DNA of 64,000 nt. Origin: Mucilaginibacter agri. GTDB lineage: Bacteria > Bacteroidota > Bacteroidia > Sphingobacteriales > Sphingobacteriaceae. How positions within the stretch are numbered: position 1 is the first letter of the stretch; each line of letters opens with the position of its first letter. The stretch is from assembly GCF_009928685.1 (NCBI RefSeq), contig NZ_WWEO01000045.1, forward strand, positions 1,054,001-1,118,000, given 5' to 3'. A program made the position numbers and the translations under genes. The notes beneath the pieces were generated by a model. The model was not told the DNA's origin. It saw only the letters and a list, made by a program, of their open reading frames with translations, and searched no databases. Positions 29,041 to 38,761 of the stretch are shown here, in pieces.

Positions 29041-31629
29041 TTAACGGTTAATAGGAATATTCATACTGATAGTCTGAGCTCCCTTAACAGTTTGCTCGCC
29101 ACCATCTTTAGTCCAGGTATTTTTGTTGATCACCACGTTTTCCGGCAGATTATTGGCCTCTGCAAATTTCAGGTCGAGTTTAGCCGCGCTGCCATTCGCA
29201 TTAACAACAAGCGATAAATCGATTGGACCATAGGGTGTGCGAATACCTTTTAATTTAGTAGCGGCACCTGCTGCAACCCATTTTTTCGGCAAACCTTCAA
29301 AAAGGTGCAAATCTTTGCCACGGTCAAGTTCAATCATGTGAACAACCAATCTGATGTATTCGGCGCTTGCCCAGTTATGCGGCATATCGCCAACTTCCTG
29401 GTTACCTTTACCCTGAGGTTTTTGTTCTTCGCGCCAAACCATCGTTGGCGATGAGTGATTACCCCAGTCATATAACAACTGTGGTACTTCTTTACCCCGG
29501 TTAAACCATAATAGGTCGTGGCCTAAGAAAGAACTGAAGTAAGTCCATAAACCCTGCTCCATCCAGCCGGTATTAACAGTTAAACCCTCTACCCTATGGT
29601 CATACAACATGCTAACCGTACCTTCCGCCATCTTTTTAGCTTCGGCATCATCATCAAACATGGTACCCGGATAAACTGACTGGCAAAAAGCCCACTGACC
29701 TTTTTGAGGCGCCTGGTCCTGCTCATTGTTAATCAGTACCGGCAAATAGGTATTGCCTTTATCATCTTTGCGAAGATCCTTGCGGGCCTTAGCCATAAAC
29801 TTACCGTAAAAATCATCATACTCGGCCTGCCATTTAGTAGCGTCATCGGTTTTCCCTAACCATTTAGCTGCCCATATCGCCCACTTCATACCAGCTAAAC
29901 AATATTCTGTGTTAGAGTAATCATTACCATGTTGGATACCGCCATCTACGTTACCATCGGGCAATAAAGTGTAATATGGTTTTGAAGGGTCTTTCATAGC
30001 GAGATCTCGCAGGTAATTGATCCGTTTGATACAGCCTTCTATAACGCCCCAATTATTACGCAGCCATGTTTTATCCTGTGTAAGCATGGCGTGGCGTGTA
30101 AGCATAAACAGCACCAATCCGTTTTCTTTATGGAAAGTATTGATCATCTCGAAACCACCAGCAGGCAATTGGTAATGCGTTAGGTAATCTATACAACTGC
30201 GTACATCTTTAGTGTAGTTAAGCATGGTGGCCACTTCAAGCAGATAACTGCCATCGGCCAACCACAGTCCGCGATATTCTGTAGGCCCAACATGAAAGGA
30301 CTTATTGCCCTTACGGATATCTCTGGCCTGGAATATATTTCTCAAACACGATTCTACCATGTCCTGTATGCCGTTATCAGGCACAGAAATGGCGGTTGCA
30401 GATGGACAATTCTTTTTCCACCAGGCTGCGGCAGTTGCCAACTGCTTTTGCGAAACCGGTACACTTGCTGCTATTGCCTTTTCGGGTCCGAAGAACCGGC
30501 TTACTGTTACTGTATAACTTTTTTGTTCACCGGTTTTTAGTGTTAACGGCGCAAGCGCTACGGTATATTTGTTTACCGAATCTTCTTTAACACTACTGAT
30601 GTTTTGAGAGGAAGATAACACCGTTTCATCACCAACCTTTACAAAACCACCTTGCTGTTTAATTTCCTCAACACCTTTGCAACGCAAAACAGGATTAAAG
30701 GTAGCATTACCTGCCGTGGTATTCTTTAACTTCACCAGGATATGATACCTGCGCTCGGGCATTGGCACAGTTGCACATTTTGCATACAACACAGCGGATT
30801 TGCTTGCGCTACCCGATACAATACTTTCGGCAGATGGCATTTGGCCTTTAAAGAGCCATATGCCGTTGATGAATGAGTTCCGGTTTAATGCCCCCGGTTT
30901 ATTGGTAACCACAATTGTGAGTATACCATCGTTATTGGTGTCCTTCGCCTCGAAGAAATAAACACCAGGTTTTCTGAAACCGAAATCCTTAACCGGGTCA
31001 ATATCTTTTTGCTCCGACCCTTCTACATTAATACGCATGGTGCGTACACCAACGGAATCCTTTTCGCCCTCACAAAAACCGAGCGCAGCTTTAAAAGATT
31101 CTCCGGGTTTGACGCGGACATGAAACTCTACCAAACCCTCGCCAGAAAGGCCTTTTAGTCCTTGTGCTACATCGTTAAATGCCGGATCGGCTTTAACGGT
31201 TGGTTTCGACCAGCCTTTAAGGCTCCAGCGGCTATCGTAACGTACGATACTGTTCAACGGCTGCTCGGCAGGGATCTCTAAAAAAGTTTCTTCTTCAACC
31301 TGCACACCATTAGCATCTTTAACAGTACGCGTAATTGGCGACAGGGCTGTAATCAGATTCTGGCTTTTCCACGTAGCAGGCGTTTTACTATCATTTAAGA
31401 TAGAGAAAGAAAAATGTCTCGGCCCTTTATAACCGTAATCGCCAAAGATCTGCCCTTCACGGCCAACCAATGTTTTTACCGGATCGTCAGGTAAGCAAAC
31501 CAGTGTTTGCCACCACGGCGGGCTATACTGGTGATTAATTTTCATCGGCCCCTCTTGCGAGAAACCTTTAAGACTACCGAACACGAAAGTAGCGGCTATT
31601 ACTGCTTTGGCTGTTACAGATCTTAACAT
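29041..31629 (-). CDS. Secreted (alpha/alpha)6-barrel glycoside hydrolase-like protein
   Basis: 862-aa exported protein (signal peptide to about SLKGFSQ, residue 25). The N-terminal ~400 residues are beta-sandwich material. Residues ~430-780 look like a six-hairpin (alpha/alpha)6 glycosidase: PTEYRGLWLADGSYLLEVATML, DGGIQHGNDYSNTEYCLAG, NTGWMEQGLWTYFSSFLG and MPHNWASAEYIRLVVHM give the repeated helical pattern with acidic residues in loops. A C-terminal beta domain closes the protein. I cannot name the GH family from sequence alone; mannosidase-, rhamnosidase- or trehalase-like clans share this fold. It begins 47 bp after the sugar porter gene and is followed 4 bp later by glycosylasparaginase. 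Confidence 0.82.
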   Translation of the reverse strand: MLRSVTAKAVIAATFVFGSLKGFSQEGPMKINHQYSPPWWQTLVCLPDDPVKTLVGREGQIFGDYGYKGPRHFSFSILNDSKTPATWKSQNLITALSPITRTVKDANGVQVEEETFLEIPAEQPLNSIVRYDSRWSLKGWSKPTVKADPAFNDVAQGLKGLSGEGLVEFHVRVKPGESFKAALGFCEGEKDSVGVRTMRINVEGSEQKDIDPVKDFGFRKPGVYFFEAKDTNNDGILTIVVTNKPGALNRNSFINGIWLFKGQMPSAESIVSGSASKSAVLYAKCATVPMPERRYHILVKLKNTTAGNATFNPVLRCKGVEEIKQQGGFVKVGDETVLSSSQNISSVKEDSVNKYTVALAPLTLKTGEQKSYTVTVSRFFGPEKAIAASVPVSQKQLATAAAWWKKNCPSATAISVPDNGIQDMVESCLRNIFQARDIRKGNKSFHVGPTEYRGLWLADGSYLLEVATMLNYTKDVRSCIDYLTHYQLPAGGFEMINTFHKENGLVLFMLTRHAMLTQDKTWLRNNWGVIEGCIKRINYLRDLAMKDPSKPYYTLLPDGNVDGGIQHGNDYSNTEYCLAGMKWAIWAAKWLGKTDDATKWQAEYDDFYGKFMAKARKDLRKDDKGNTYLPVLINNEQDQAPQKGQWAFCQSVYPGTMFDDDAEAKKMAEGTVSMLYDHRVEGLTVNTGWMEQGLWTYFSSFLGHDLLWFNRGKEVPQLLYDWGNHSSPTMVWREEQKPQGKGNQEVGDMPHNWASAEYIRLVVHMIELDRGKDLHLFEGLPKKWVAAGAATKLKGIRTPYGPIDLSLVVNANGSAAKLDLKFAEANNLPENVVINKNTWTKDGGEQTVKGAQTISMNIPINR

Positions 31630-31676
31630 AATTTACTTGGTTTAATGGTTTAAAATTTGGATTTAAGTTATGCTGA

Positions 31677-33059
31677 TCAATGAGGGGCTATATAAACCTC
31701 GTCCATTTCTTCCAATGTTTTACCATTGGTTTCTTTAACGACGGTTAGACTAAAAATGAAATTAATAAGGCTGAATGCGGCAAAGGCCCAAAACGTTATG
31801 GCGGCGCCGGCTTTGTCTAAAAGCCATGGAAAGAACTGCCCCACCATCCAAACTGCGCCCCAAAGCGCCAGCGTACAAAGTGAAACAGCCTTTACACGAA
31901 CATTGGTAGGGAATATTTCGTTGATAATGATCCATGTAACCGGCCCTACCGAAAATGCAAAACAGGCAATGTAAACCAGTATTAATACTAGTAATAAATA
32001 CCCTTGTGTGTTGCCTGTATAAAATAGCAGTCCGCACGAAATCAAGGATAATACTATACCTGTAAGCCCATATTTCAACAATGATTTACGACCGTATTTA
32101 TCGGCATAGCTAATAGCAACCAGTGTGAAGATTACGTTGATGGCTCCGATAATGACCTGAAAAAGTAATGCATTGCTGCTCGGTATACCTACCGTTTCGA
32201 AAATTCGCGGTCCGTAATAAATGATGGCATTTATACCCGAAAACTGCTGAAGTACTGCCAACACAACGCCTATCAATAGAGGGACGCGCAACGCTTTTTC
32301 TATCGGAAACAATGATGTACTCGATGAACGCTTTTTGGCTTTGCTGATGTCGCTTAATTCTTTATCAGCCTCTTCAGGCGTTCTGATAAAATTGAGAATA
32401 CGTGCTGCTTCGTGGGATTTATTCACCGATACTAACCAGCGCGGGCTCTCGGGCACCGTCCATAAGGCCAATAAAAAACATAACGATGGAACACACATAA
32501 TTAAAAACATGGCACGCCATGCCTCTGTGCTGAAAAGCCAGTGGAAAGCGCCAGAACCGGTATCCTGTTTGGCCACCTGCAGCACCAGGGCATTACTTAA
32601 ATAAGCGAGCAGTATACCCACAGTAATGGCCATTTGATAATAAGCAACCATTTGGCCCCTTTTTGCAGCAGGCGCAAACTCGGCGATATACATAGGTGAT
32701 ATAACGGACGCCATACCAACGCCTACACCACCCAATAACCGCGATACGATCAACACATTTAAAGAAGGCGCAAAAGCGCAACCTATGCCAGATGCCAGGA
32801 ACACAACGGCAGCAATCAAAATAGTTTTCTTACGACCGATTCGATCGCTTATAGCACCTGTGGCAAATACGCCAATGATACAACCCAGCAAGCCACAGCT
32901 TACCAGCCAGCCCTCCATTGTAGTACTTAATTGAAATTGCGTTTTCAGGAAGCTTTCTGCTCCGGAAATAACAGCAGTATCAAACCCAAAAAGTAGTCCG
33001 CCGAGGGCTGCGGCGATACAGATGTAGTTTACCCTACGGGCTTGCGGAATTGAACTCAT
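31677..33059 (-). CDS. Sugar porter (MFS, XylE-type)
   Basis: 460-aa inner-membrane transporter of the major facilitator superfamily with 12 predicted helices. Sugar-porter signatures are present: GFDTAVISGAE in helix 1, DRIGRKK after helix 2, VPESPRWLV at the end of helix 6, and ADKYGRKS in the second half. It should carry a monosaccharide by proton symport into the cytoplasm after periplasmic processing. The gene follows the small cupin gene by 13 bp and precedes the glycosidase by 47 bp, well inside one transcript. No specificity-determining residues were assigned. Confidence 0.95.
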   Translation of the reverse strand: MSSIPQARRVNYICIAAALGGLLFGFDTAVISGAESFLKTQFQLSTTMEGWLVSCGLLGCIIGVFATGAISDRIGRKKTILIAAVVFLASGIGCAFAPSLNVLIVSRLLGGVGVGMASVISPMYIAEFAPAAKRGQMVAYYQMAITVGILLAYLSNALVLQVAKQDTGSGAFHWLFSTEAWRAMFLIMCVPSLCFLLALWTVPESPRWLVSVNKSHEAARILNFIRTPEEADKELSDISKAKKRSSSTSLFPIEKALRVPLLIGVVLAVLQQFSGINAIIYYGPRIFETVGIPSSNALLFQVIIGAINVIFTLVAISYADKYGRKSLLKYGLTGIVLSLISCGLLFYTGNTQGYLLLVLILVYIACFAFSVGPVTWIIINEIFPTNVRVKAVSLCTLALWGAVWMVGQFFPWLLDKAGAAITFWAFAAFSLINFIFSLTVVKETNGKTLEEMDEVYIAPH

Positions 33060-33072
33060 AATTTAGTTTTTG

Positions 33073-33453
33073 TTAGCGTTTATAATCGTCGTCGTAGCGC
33101 TGTATATCCTCCTGTTGCCAATTACCAAAGGCAACCTCTAGCACGCGCACAGGTGTATCACCTTTGCAAGACAGTCGGTGTTTCTCATTGGCAGGTATCC
33201 AAATCTCATCGCCGGCTTTATATTCGGCAATATGATCTCCTACTTGTACCATGGCTCCGTCGTCAATAACTATCCACAACTCGGCCCTGCCTGTATGCGA
33301 TTGCAAACTAAGGCGCTGCCCCGGCAACACGCTCATGAGGCTCACCGTGCAATCTGTATTATTAGCATACTGTTTGAAAGTACCCCAGGGGCGGGTTACA
33401 AACGCCACATCGGGCTTGGTGGCAGGAATAGGTTTGGTTGTATATTTACTCAT
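33073..33453 (-). CDS. Small cupin, phosphomannose-isomerase type II-like
   Basis: 126-aa single-domain cupin. The segment RPWGTFKQYANN and the metal-site motif LPGQRLSLQSHTGRAELWIVIDDGAMV match the C-terminal isomerase half of bifunctional mannose-6-phosphate isomerase/GDP-mannose pyrophosphorylase proteins; the second cupin motif GDEIWIPANEKHRL is also present. It lies between a class I phosphomannose-isomerase-like gene and a sugar porter, 23 and 13 bp away. Interconversion of mannose-6-phosphate and fructose-6-phosphate is the likely activity; a binding role for a sugar is possible. Confidence 0.85.
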   Translation of the reverse strand: MSKYTTKPIPATKPDVAFVTRPWGTFKQYANNTDCTVSLMSVLPGQRLSLQSHTGRAELWIVIDDGAMVQVGDHIAEYKAGDEIWIPANEKHRLSCKGDTPVRVLEVAFGNWQQEDIQRYDDDYKR

Positions 33454-33476
33454 AATATTTTGTTTTTTCGCGTTAC

Positions 33477-35231
33477 TTATGCATTAAATCTTACAAACGC
33501 CTTTAGAGTGGCGCATTCTTTCTCCTCGCTTTCTCCATAAGGCCGAATGGTGTACTCGCCTACATGTTCGGGCACGATAAAGGTTTCGGCGTAGTGCACA
33601 ATGTAGGGTTCGAAAGTATTGTTGGGGCTTTCCACAATTACCTCCCGTCCTTCAACCAGATTCAGCACGTTCACACTTCCATTGGTGTGGTGATGAACTT
33701 TGCCGGTAAACCAATGACGACGTGTTTCGATAAATTCTGTTTCATGCAGGCCTGTCCGCTCTTCGCGCCAACCCTCGCCTTGGCTTATTGGCTTTATTGC
33801 GTTAATTAATTCTCGTTCGACAACTTCGGGGGTAACGTCCCAGTTGATTACTTTTTTGCCGTGCCCGATGTTGATCGGCCGGGGTTTTCCATCGAGGCCC
33901 ATGCGTCCCCAGTCCCATAATTTAAATGTAAAGATGTAGGGTGTTGCGCTTATCTCAAGTACCATGCTGTTTTTGCCAGAGCAATGTATGGTCCCGGCGG
34001 GTATCAAAACATGGTCGTGTTTCTTAACCGGATATTTGCCTACATACTTTTCAGCATCGAAGCCGCCATCTCCTTTATTGGCATCTTTTAACGCTTTAAT
34101 CATTTCTTCAGAGTCAACATTATTGTTGAGCCCTAAATAAACGCAGGCATCAGGTTCGGTATCCAGCATATAATAGCTTTCATCTTGCGTATAGGCCATA
34201 CCAAAATGCTCGTGGATATACTCATTAGTCGGGTGAACCTGCAAACTGAGATTTCCACCTTCAATAGTATCTAGAAAATCAAACCGGATGGGGAACTCGC
34301 CCCCAAAACGGGCTTCAACAGCCCGACCAAGCAGTTTTTTTGACTGGGTAAATACCAGATTAATAGCAGGTGTCTCAAACAAAACATCGCCAAACTGAAG
34401 CAACATACTATTCTCTTCGGGTACGCAGTCAAAACACCATGCATAATTGATCTGAGATGGGTCGAGATCACAATATTTCTTCATCCATTGCCCACCCCAA
34501 GGGCCGGGATCAAAAAATGGAACCACCCGGAAAGGTCGGCTAACAACCTGTTCTAAAGCGTTGTTAAGCGCTTTACCACTCACCATCTTAGGGTTATTGG
34601 CTTGAGTGGTGTCAACCACATAATCCCAATGGTGCATTAGCGTTCTTTTATGCTTGTCACATACACGCCAGTCTACAAAAAAGGCGCGCTTATACTGCAA
34701 CGATGCTTTAAGGCTGCTGTTGTTTACGCCAAGATTGTCAACTTCGTTTCTGCGCTGCCGCAGTTGCCCTTCCCATCGTGGCATATCAAAATACACAAGC
34801 AGGTCGGCATTGGGGGCAATAAGCGTTGCACCAGGCCCATAAATGTACATAGCACCTTCGGCTCCGTTTAATTTATACTGAAAAGCAGATAGTTTTTCCG
34901 GATCGAAAAAATCTAAAAGCGTGAGCCTTGTTATGTACCCAAATATTTCGTCGTCTGTAACATCGGGAAACACCAATCTGTCTATCTCGCTCTCGGAACG
35001 CATGTAATCAGTAGTGCGAAAAAATGTGACGCCGAGCCGCGATTCAAGCTCTGTTATAATCTCCTCATCGTACAAACCTGTATAACATTCGAGAGCCACA
35101 ACCTTACTTTTATCCGGACCGCCATGTGTGCCAATGGTTTTGGCAATATCCTCCCAACCTGTCCAGGCATCCTGGGCATGCCCCACCGCTATAGCAGGCA
35201 ACTTATCGTAATTAGAAAAAAAATGGGCCAT
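33477..35231 (-). CDS. Class I phosphomannose-isomerase-like protein with N-terminal extension (584 aa)
   Basis: The C-terminal half (about 290-584) is a type I mannose-6-phosphate isomerase: GGNLSLQVHPTNEYIHEHFG carries the zinc-binding Gln-His pair, and HDHVLIPAGTIHCSGKN carries a further zinc His. The first ~200 residues (ALECYTGLYDEEIITELESRLG ... LLDFFDPEK) are not part of the isomerase and lack a Walker A motif, although their layout recalls a nucleoside-kinase-like domain. At 584 aa it is much longer than ordinary ManA (~320-400 aa). The adjacent cupin and the upstream glucose-6-phosphate isomerase suggest a route from mannose or a related sugar to fructose-6-phosphate. Confidence 0.85.
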   Translation of the reverse strand: MAHFFSNYDKLPAIAVGHAQDAWTGWEDIAKTIGTHGGPDKSKVVALECYTGLYDEEIITELESRLGVTFFRTTDYMRSESEIDRLVFPDVTDDEIFGYITRLTLLDFFDPEKLSAFQYKLNGAEGAMYIYGPGATLIAPNADLLVYFDMPRWEGQLRQRRNEVDNLGVNNSSLKASLQYKRAFFVDWRVCDKHKRTLMHHWDYVVDTTQANNPKMVSGKALNNALEQVVSRPFRVVPFFDPGPWGGQWMKKYCDLDPSQINYAWCFDCVPEENSMLLQFGDVLFETPAINLVFTQSKKLLGRAVEARFGGEFPIRFDFLDTIEGGNLSLQVHPTNEYIHEHFGMAYTQDESYYMLDTEPDACVYLGLNNNVDSEEMIKALKDANKGDGGFDAEKYVGKYPVKKHDHVLIPAGTIHCSGKNSMVLEISATPYIFTFKLWDWGRMGLDGKPRPINIGHGKKVINWDVTPEVVERELINAIKPISQGEGWREERTGLHETEFIETRRHWFTGKVHHHTNGSVNVLNLVEGREVIVESPNNTFEPYIVHYAETFIVPEHVGEYTIRPYGESEEKECATLKAFVRFNA

Positions 35232-35337
35232 AAATATCCTGTTACAAGTTTTATCTTGTATTAAATTATTGATTATTAACTGTTTAAAAATTACTACCTT
35301 CTGGCAGCTTTAGGTTATTATTATAAAAATAATTAAG

Positions 35338-35904
35338 CTACTGTTTTATATTGGGCACCAGCACCGGCTGCCCTTCTTGCTCTATTAATATTTCTGAAAA
35401 ACCCTTTTCTGATATAGTTCCGTAATCGTGGCCGGCATCCGAGGGCCAAAATGCGCTGAATGACAATATTTGTTCACCAACATTTGCCGTGCGGTGCGCT
35501 GTGTTACCAGGGATATAATGAATACTACCGGGTATCATTTTCTCGGCCCTTGTATTTCCATTCTCATCCATGAGCAACAACATCCCCTCGCCTTCCAACG
35601 TACAATAATATTCGCCGCGATTGCGGATCTCGTGAAAATGGCCCTTAGTCATAAAATACTCCTGCCCCACCTTTCCCGGATGAATGTAGGTGATACCGTA
35701 AAATAATCCACCTTCTGTGCCGTGCGCAACCGGGAATGACGATTCTACGTCATAGACCACGGTTTCTCCATCCATTTGGGCAAAAGCGGCTTTATCATTA
35801 AAAATATCGCCCAGGTCTTTCAGTTTTCTGGTCAAACGATCAATGTTTTCGCCCGTTAACAGGTCATCTTTAAAAATTAGGTTTGGTTTGGTTATGTTGT
35901 TCAT
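35338..35904 (-). CDS. Cupin-type glucose-6-phosphate isomerase (archaeal type)
   Basis: 188-aa cupin isomerase of the PF06560 family, unrelated to ordinary Pgi. The metal ligands His89, His91, Glu98 and His137 (KGHFHEIRNRGEYY and PGNTAHRTAN) fall at nearly the same positions as in the Pyrococcus enzyme. It should interconvert glucose-6-phosphate and fructose-6-phosphate in the cytoplasm. It follows the GntR-family gene by 6 bp, so it is the first enzyme gene of that transcript; a 106-bp gap without recognisable signal precedes the next gene. Confidence 0.93.
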   Translation of the reverse strand: MNNITKPNLIFKDDLLTGENIDRLTRKLKDLGDIFNDKAAFAQMDGETVVYDVESSFPVAHGTEGGLFYGITYIHPGKVGQEYFMTKGHFHEIRNRGEYYCTLEGEGMLLLMDENGNTRAEKMIPGSIHYIPGNTAHRTANVGEQILSFSAFWPSDAGHDYGTISEKGFSEILIEQEGQPVLVPNIKQ

Positions 35905-35910
35905 AGTTTA

Positions 35911-36933
35911 TTAAAACGAATTTCGGTCAATCAGTACAAATGGGTTTTCCAACACTTCTTTTTTGCCGCTTAATATCATCTTAGCCATAGATCTGCCCAT
36001 TGCGGCAAAATCTGTTGTCACGGTTGATATGCCATCACCAATTACACTCTTTAAAGCTGTTTCGTTGTAAGAAAGCACTCCAATATCCTTACCCAACTTC
36101 CACTTGTTTTCTTTTGCTATTTTGATTACATCAACTAAGTGGTTATCATCTATTACTATAAATGCATCACCTTTTTTAATGTTGTCAATGTTTATGGTAT
36201 TCAACACTTCGGTAGTTGTATCTACCCCCGCGCTTTTTGAAAACTTATTAAACCCTGCGATGATATCTTTTGTGCGCAAACCCTCTGGAAATACCAGAAA
36301 TAACCGCTCATATTTGGCAACCATTTCTTTTGATTGCATTAATATCGAAAAGATATCATCTTCAAAGTTTTGATACACACCGGCATAGCTATCGTGGTAT
36401 TCTTTAAAGCCAACGTCAAGTAAAAATGTCTGGCGCGGATCGAGCAGGGCGAGCGTCTGATTTGCTGCCGCTCCTACTTCGGGCATAATGATAAATGTGT
36501 TATAGTATCCTGCCTGACCGCTTATTAACGAATCGAACATTTTTGCGCTGTGATGATGAAAATAGATATCAACGGAGCAGGTTTTGGGCAAACTGTTTAT
36601 TAATGCATTATACAACGTTTCTTTATAAGGTGTAAACGTGCTGAAAAGCAAGAATATCCTTTTGTTTTGCTTGGTTTCCGTACTCGAAACAAAATACCCC
36701 TTACCAGGGATAGAATCTATTATACCGGCAGCCCTCAGATCGTTATAAGCACTAAAGACCGAACCACGGGCAAGCGAGAACTTCTCAGATACCTTATTAA
36801 CAGATGGCAACAAATCATCTTTTGTTAAAGTTCCGCTATCGATACTGCGATATATAGACTGAACAATTTGTTTATAAATAGGGATAGCAAGCGAAGCATC
36901 TATCTGGATGATTTCATCAACGTCGGTTTTCAT
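35911..36933 (-). CDS. GntR-family repressor with LacI-like sugar-binding domain
   Basis: 340-aa regulator. Residues ~15-80 are a GntR winged helix (AIPIYKQIVQSIYRSIDSG, LPSVNKVSEKFSLARGSVFSAYNDLRAAGII, GKGYFV). Residues ~90-340 form a periplasmic-binding-protein/LacI-like effector domain, the architecture of AraR-type repressors. It is the first gene of the transcript holding the isomerases, porter, glycosidase and CutC. The palindromic motif TATACTGGTATA sits in its own promoter and again in front of the M81 gene, and a variant lies at the SusC promoter, so it most likely represses all three transcripts until a sugar or sugar phosphate binds. Confidence 0.93.
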   Translation of the reverse strand: MKTDVDEIIQIDASLAIPIYKQIVQSIYRSIDSGTLTKDDLLPSVNKVSEKFSLARGSVFSAYNDLRAAGIIDSIPGKGYFVSSTETKQNKRIFLLFSTFTPYKETLYNALINSLPKTCSVDIYFHHHSAKMFDSLISGQAGYYNTFIIMPEVGAAANQTLALLDPRQTFLLDVGFKEYHDSYAGVYQNFEDDIFSILMQSKEMVAKYERLFLVFPEGLRTKDIIAGFNKFSKSAGVDTTTEVLNTINIDNIKKGDAFIVIDDNHLVDVIKIAKENKWKLGKDIGVLSYNETALKSVIGDGISTVTTDFAAMGRSMAKMILSGKKEVLENPFVLIDRNSF

Positions 36934-36956
36934 TTTTTACGATAAATATTAGGTTG

Positions 36957-37000
36957 CAAAAATAAACTTATTTGCCATAAACAGGTATATACTGGTATAC
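36957..37000 (-). promoter_or_regulatory. GntR promoter with overlapping operator
   Basis: On the minus strand a perfect -7 box TATTTTTG lies at 36957-36964, 24 bp before the start codon. The operator core ACCAGTATATACC is the complement of 36984-36996, about 20 bp upstream of that box, so it would cover the -33 element. The inverted repeat TATAC-TG-GTATA is visible within it. This placement implies negative autoregulation. Confidence 0.65.
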
Positions 37001-37182
37001 TTTTAAATAAATTTTGTGTACAACTCACACCAAGTATATATCTTGCCAAGTGGCTATTAATCATTAATTTAAAATTACTGATTATCTATAAATGTGACAC
37101 TGAGAAATCTCCGCGTGTGTGCTTATGTATCGTTTATGGCGTTTATTATCATATTATCTTTATTTTTTTAATAACTATTTAT

Positions 37183-38760
37183 CTATTTATCAGACACCGG
37201 AACTAATTTCGCGCTAAGATCTGGCTGGGCCATGTCTCTGTTAAACGGAAACATGGGTCGGTTAATTCGGGTGAACGTCATGTGTTCCAGGTCCTGGTCG
37301 GCACCTCCCGGAGTTAAAGCCATCATCCATGCAGCTTGTGCCTTATATAAATCGGGGTCGAGATAGCCCAGCTTTACTACAACAATGTCAGCGGCTTTCA
37401 TATCGAGTCCCAGCCGTTTAAAATCTTCGTCGGTACGATAAGATTTACGAATCTTGGTAACAATGATCTTCATTGATCCAGTCTGAATAACCGCTTCTAT
37501 CTCGGCTTGCGGGTCTCCTTTTACCACAGCGAGTACCTTCCCTTCGATCAAAACTGGCCCCGCGAAACGATGGTCAACTATCGCGCCTGCATAACCTTTA
37601 ACAAGGCCTCCCTTTCCTACCCTAAATGCCTGCTCGGCCAGTTCATCACCGGGGATAGATGCGTAGATTAAGGATGGACCGTTTGGTTCAGCGAGTTCTT
37701 TGCGGGATAGCAGTTGTTTTAAAGTCCACGTTACGTCACCGGCAGCGCCCGCAGTTGGATTATCACCACAATCGCTGATAAAAAATGGGCGCTTGTTACT
37801 TACCAAGGCTTGCGTGAGGCATTCGTCGAGCGTGCCTGTGGGCGCCACAAACGAAAAGCTACTCCTTGCATCCCAAAATTTCTGCGCCAGTTTTGTAGCC
37901 GTATTAATGGTTCTTTGTTTATCATCTCCAACGGCCATAGCCACCGCATGATTACGAGGTTCATCAGCCCAGGCATAACCAACCCAAATTGATGCGTCTA
38001 CAATACCCGGCTGGCTTGCTGCGGGGCCAACGGCAGCATACAAACTTTTAGCCGGTTCTAATCTCGTACTCGTTTTTTCTCCCGGAAGCAGGATGGGAAT
38101 ATTTACATAAGCCTTATAAGCCGGTTTACCCTTACCACTTTCCAACCGTTCAACTAATTCAGTCATCGCCCTTTTCTTGGTGTCGAGCGCGTCTTCGTGC
38201 GGTGCCTTACGATAACAGGTTATCAGATCCGTATACTTAGCTAAACGCCAGGATACATTTCCATGAAGATCCATAGAAGTTGAAATGATTGGCTTAGCTC
38301 CAACCAGCTTCCGTATACGCTCTAAATAATCTCCCTCAGGATCGTCCATCCCCTCTACACTCATAGCTCCATGTATATCCAGGTAGATGCCATCGCAAGG
38401 CAAATGCATTTTTAGAGAGTCTAACGTTTTGCGAACCAATGATTCATAGGCATTGCGGGTTACAACACCTCCCGGCAAGGAGCGCGCCACAACGGTGGGT
38501 ATCCAAATGGCCCGACTGCGTAAAGGAGAGTCAATACTAAGAAATGGATAGGAACTGAAACCATCAACACCATATTTTGCATGAAACGCTTTCTCGTCGG
38601 TTTTGGCCGGCGAAAAGGTACTTGATTCAATTGCAATGCCAGCTATAAGAATATGAAATTGATGAGTATACGGACGATTTCTCCCGCTAGCAGCACATAC
38701 TGCAGAGAAGAAAAACAGAAAACCCAAAATTGAAAAAAATGATTTCTTTAATTTTTTCAT
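37183..38760 (-). CDS. Exported M81-family peptidase (MlrC/microcystinase-like)
   Basis: 525-aa protein with signal peptide MKKLKKSFFSILGFLFFFSAVCAA. The N-terminal MlrC domain shows zinc-site motifs YLDIHGAM (Asp128, His130), MDLHGN (His166) and CYRKAPHEDALD; the C-terminal MlrC domain follows with ISDCGDNPTAGAAGD and DHRFAG. The family is named after the protease that linearises microcystin, but most members act on unknown peptides or amides. The open frame extends upstream to 38856, but the Met at 38760 gives a clean signal peptide; the two overlapping operator copies sit immediately before it. Its coupling to the sugar-locus repressor suggests a glycopeptide substrate, which is inference. 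Confidence 0.9.
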   Translation of the reverse strand: MKKLKKSFFSILGFLFFFSAVCAASGRNRPYTHQFHILIAGIAIESSTFSPAKTDEKAFHAKYGVDGFSSYPFLSIDSPLRSRAIWIPTVVARSLPGGVVTRNAYESLVRKTLDSLKMHLPCDGIYLDIHGAMSVEGMDDPEGDYLERIRKLVGAKPIISTSMDLHGNVSWRLAKYTDLITCYRKAPHEDALDTKKRAMTELVERLESGKGKPAYKAYVNIPILLPGEKTSTRLEPAKSLYAAVGPAASQPGIVDASIWVGYAWADEPRNHAVAMAVGDDKQRTINTATKLAQKFWDARSSFSFVAPTGTLDECLTQALVSNKRPFFISDCGDNPTAGAAGDVTWTLKQLLSRKELAEPNGPSLIYASIPGDELAEQAFRVGKGGLVKGYAGAIVDHRFAGPVLIEGKVLAVVKGDPQAEIEAVIQTGSMKIIVTKIRKSYRTDEDFKRLGLDMKAADIVVVKLGYLDPDLYKAQAAWMMALTPGGADQDLEHMTFTRINRPMFPFNRDMAQPDLSAKLVPVSDK

Positions 38761-38761
38761 A

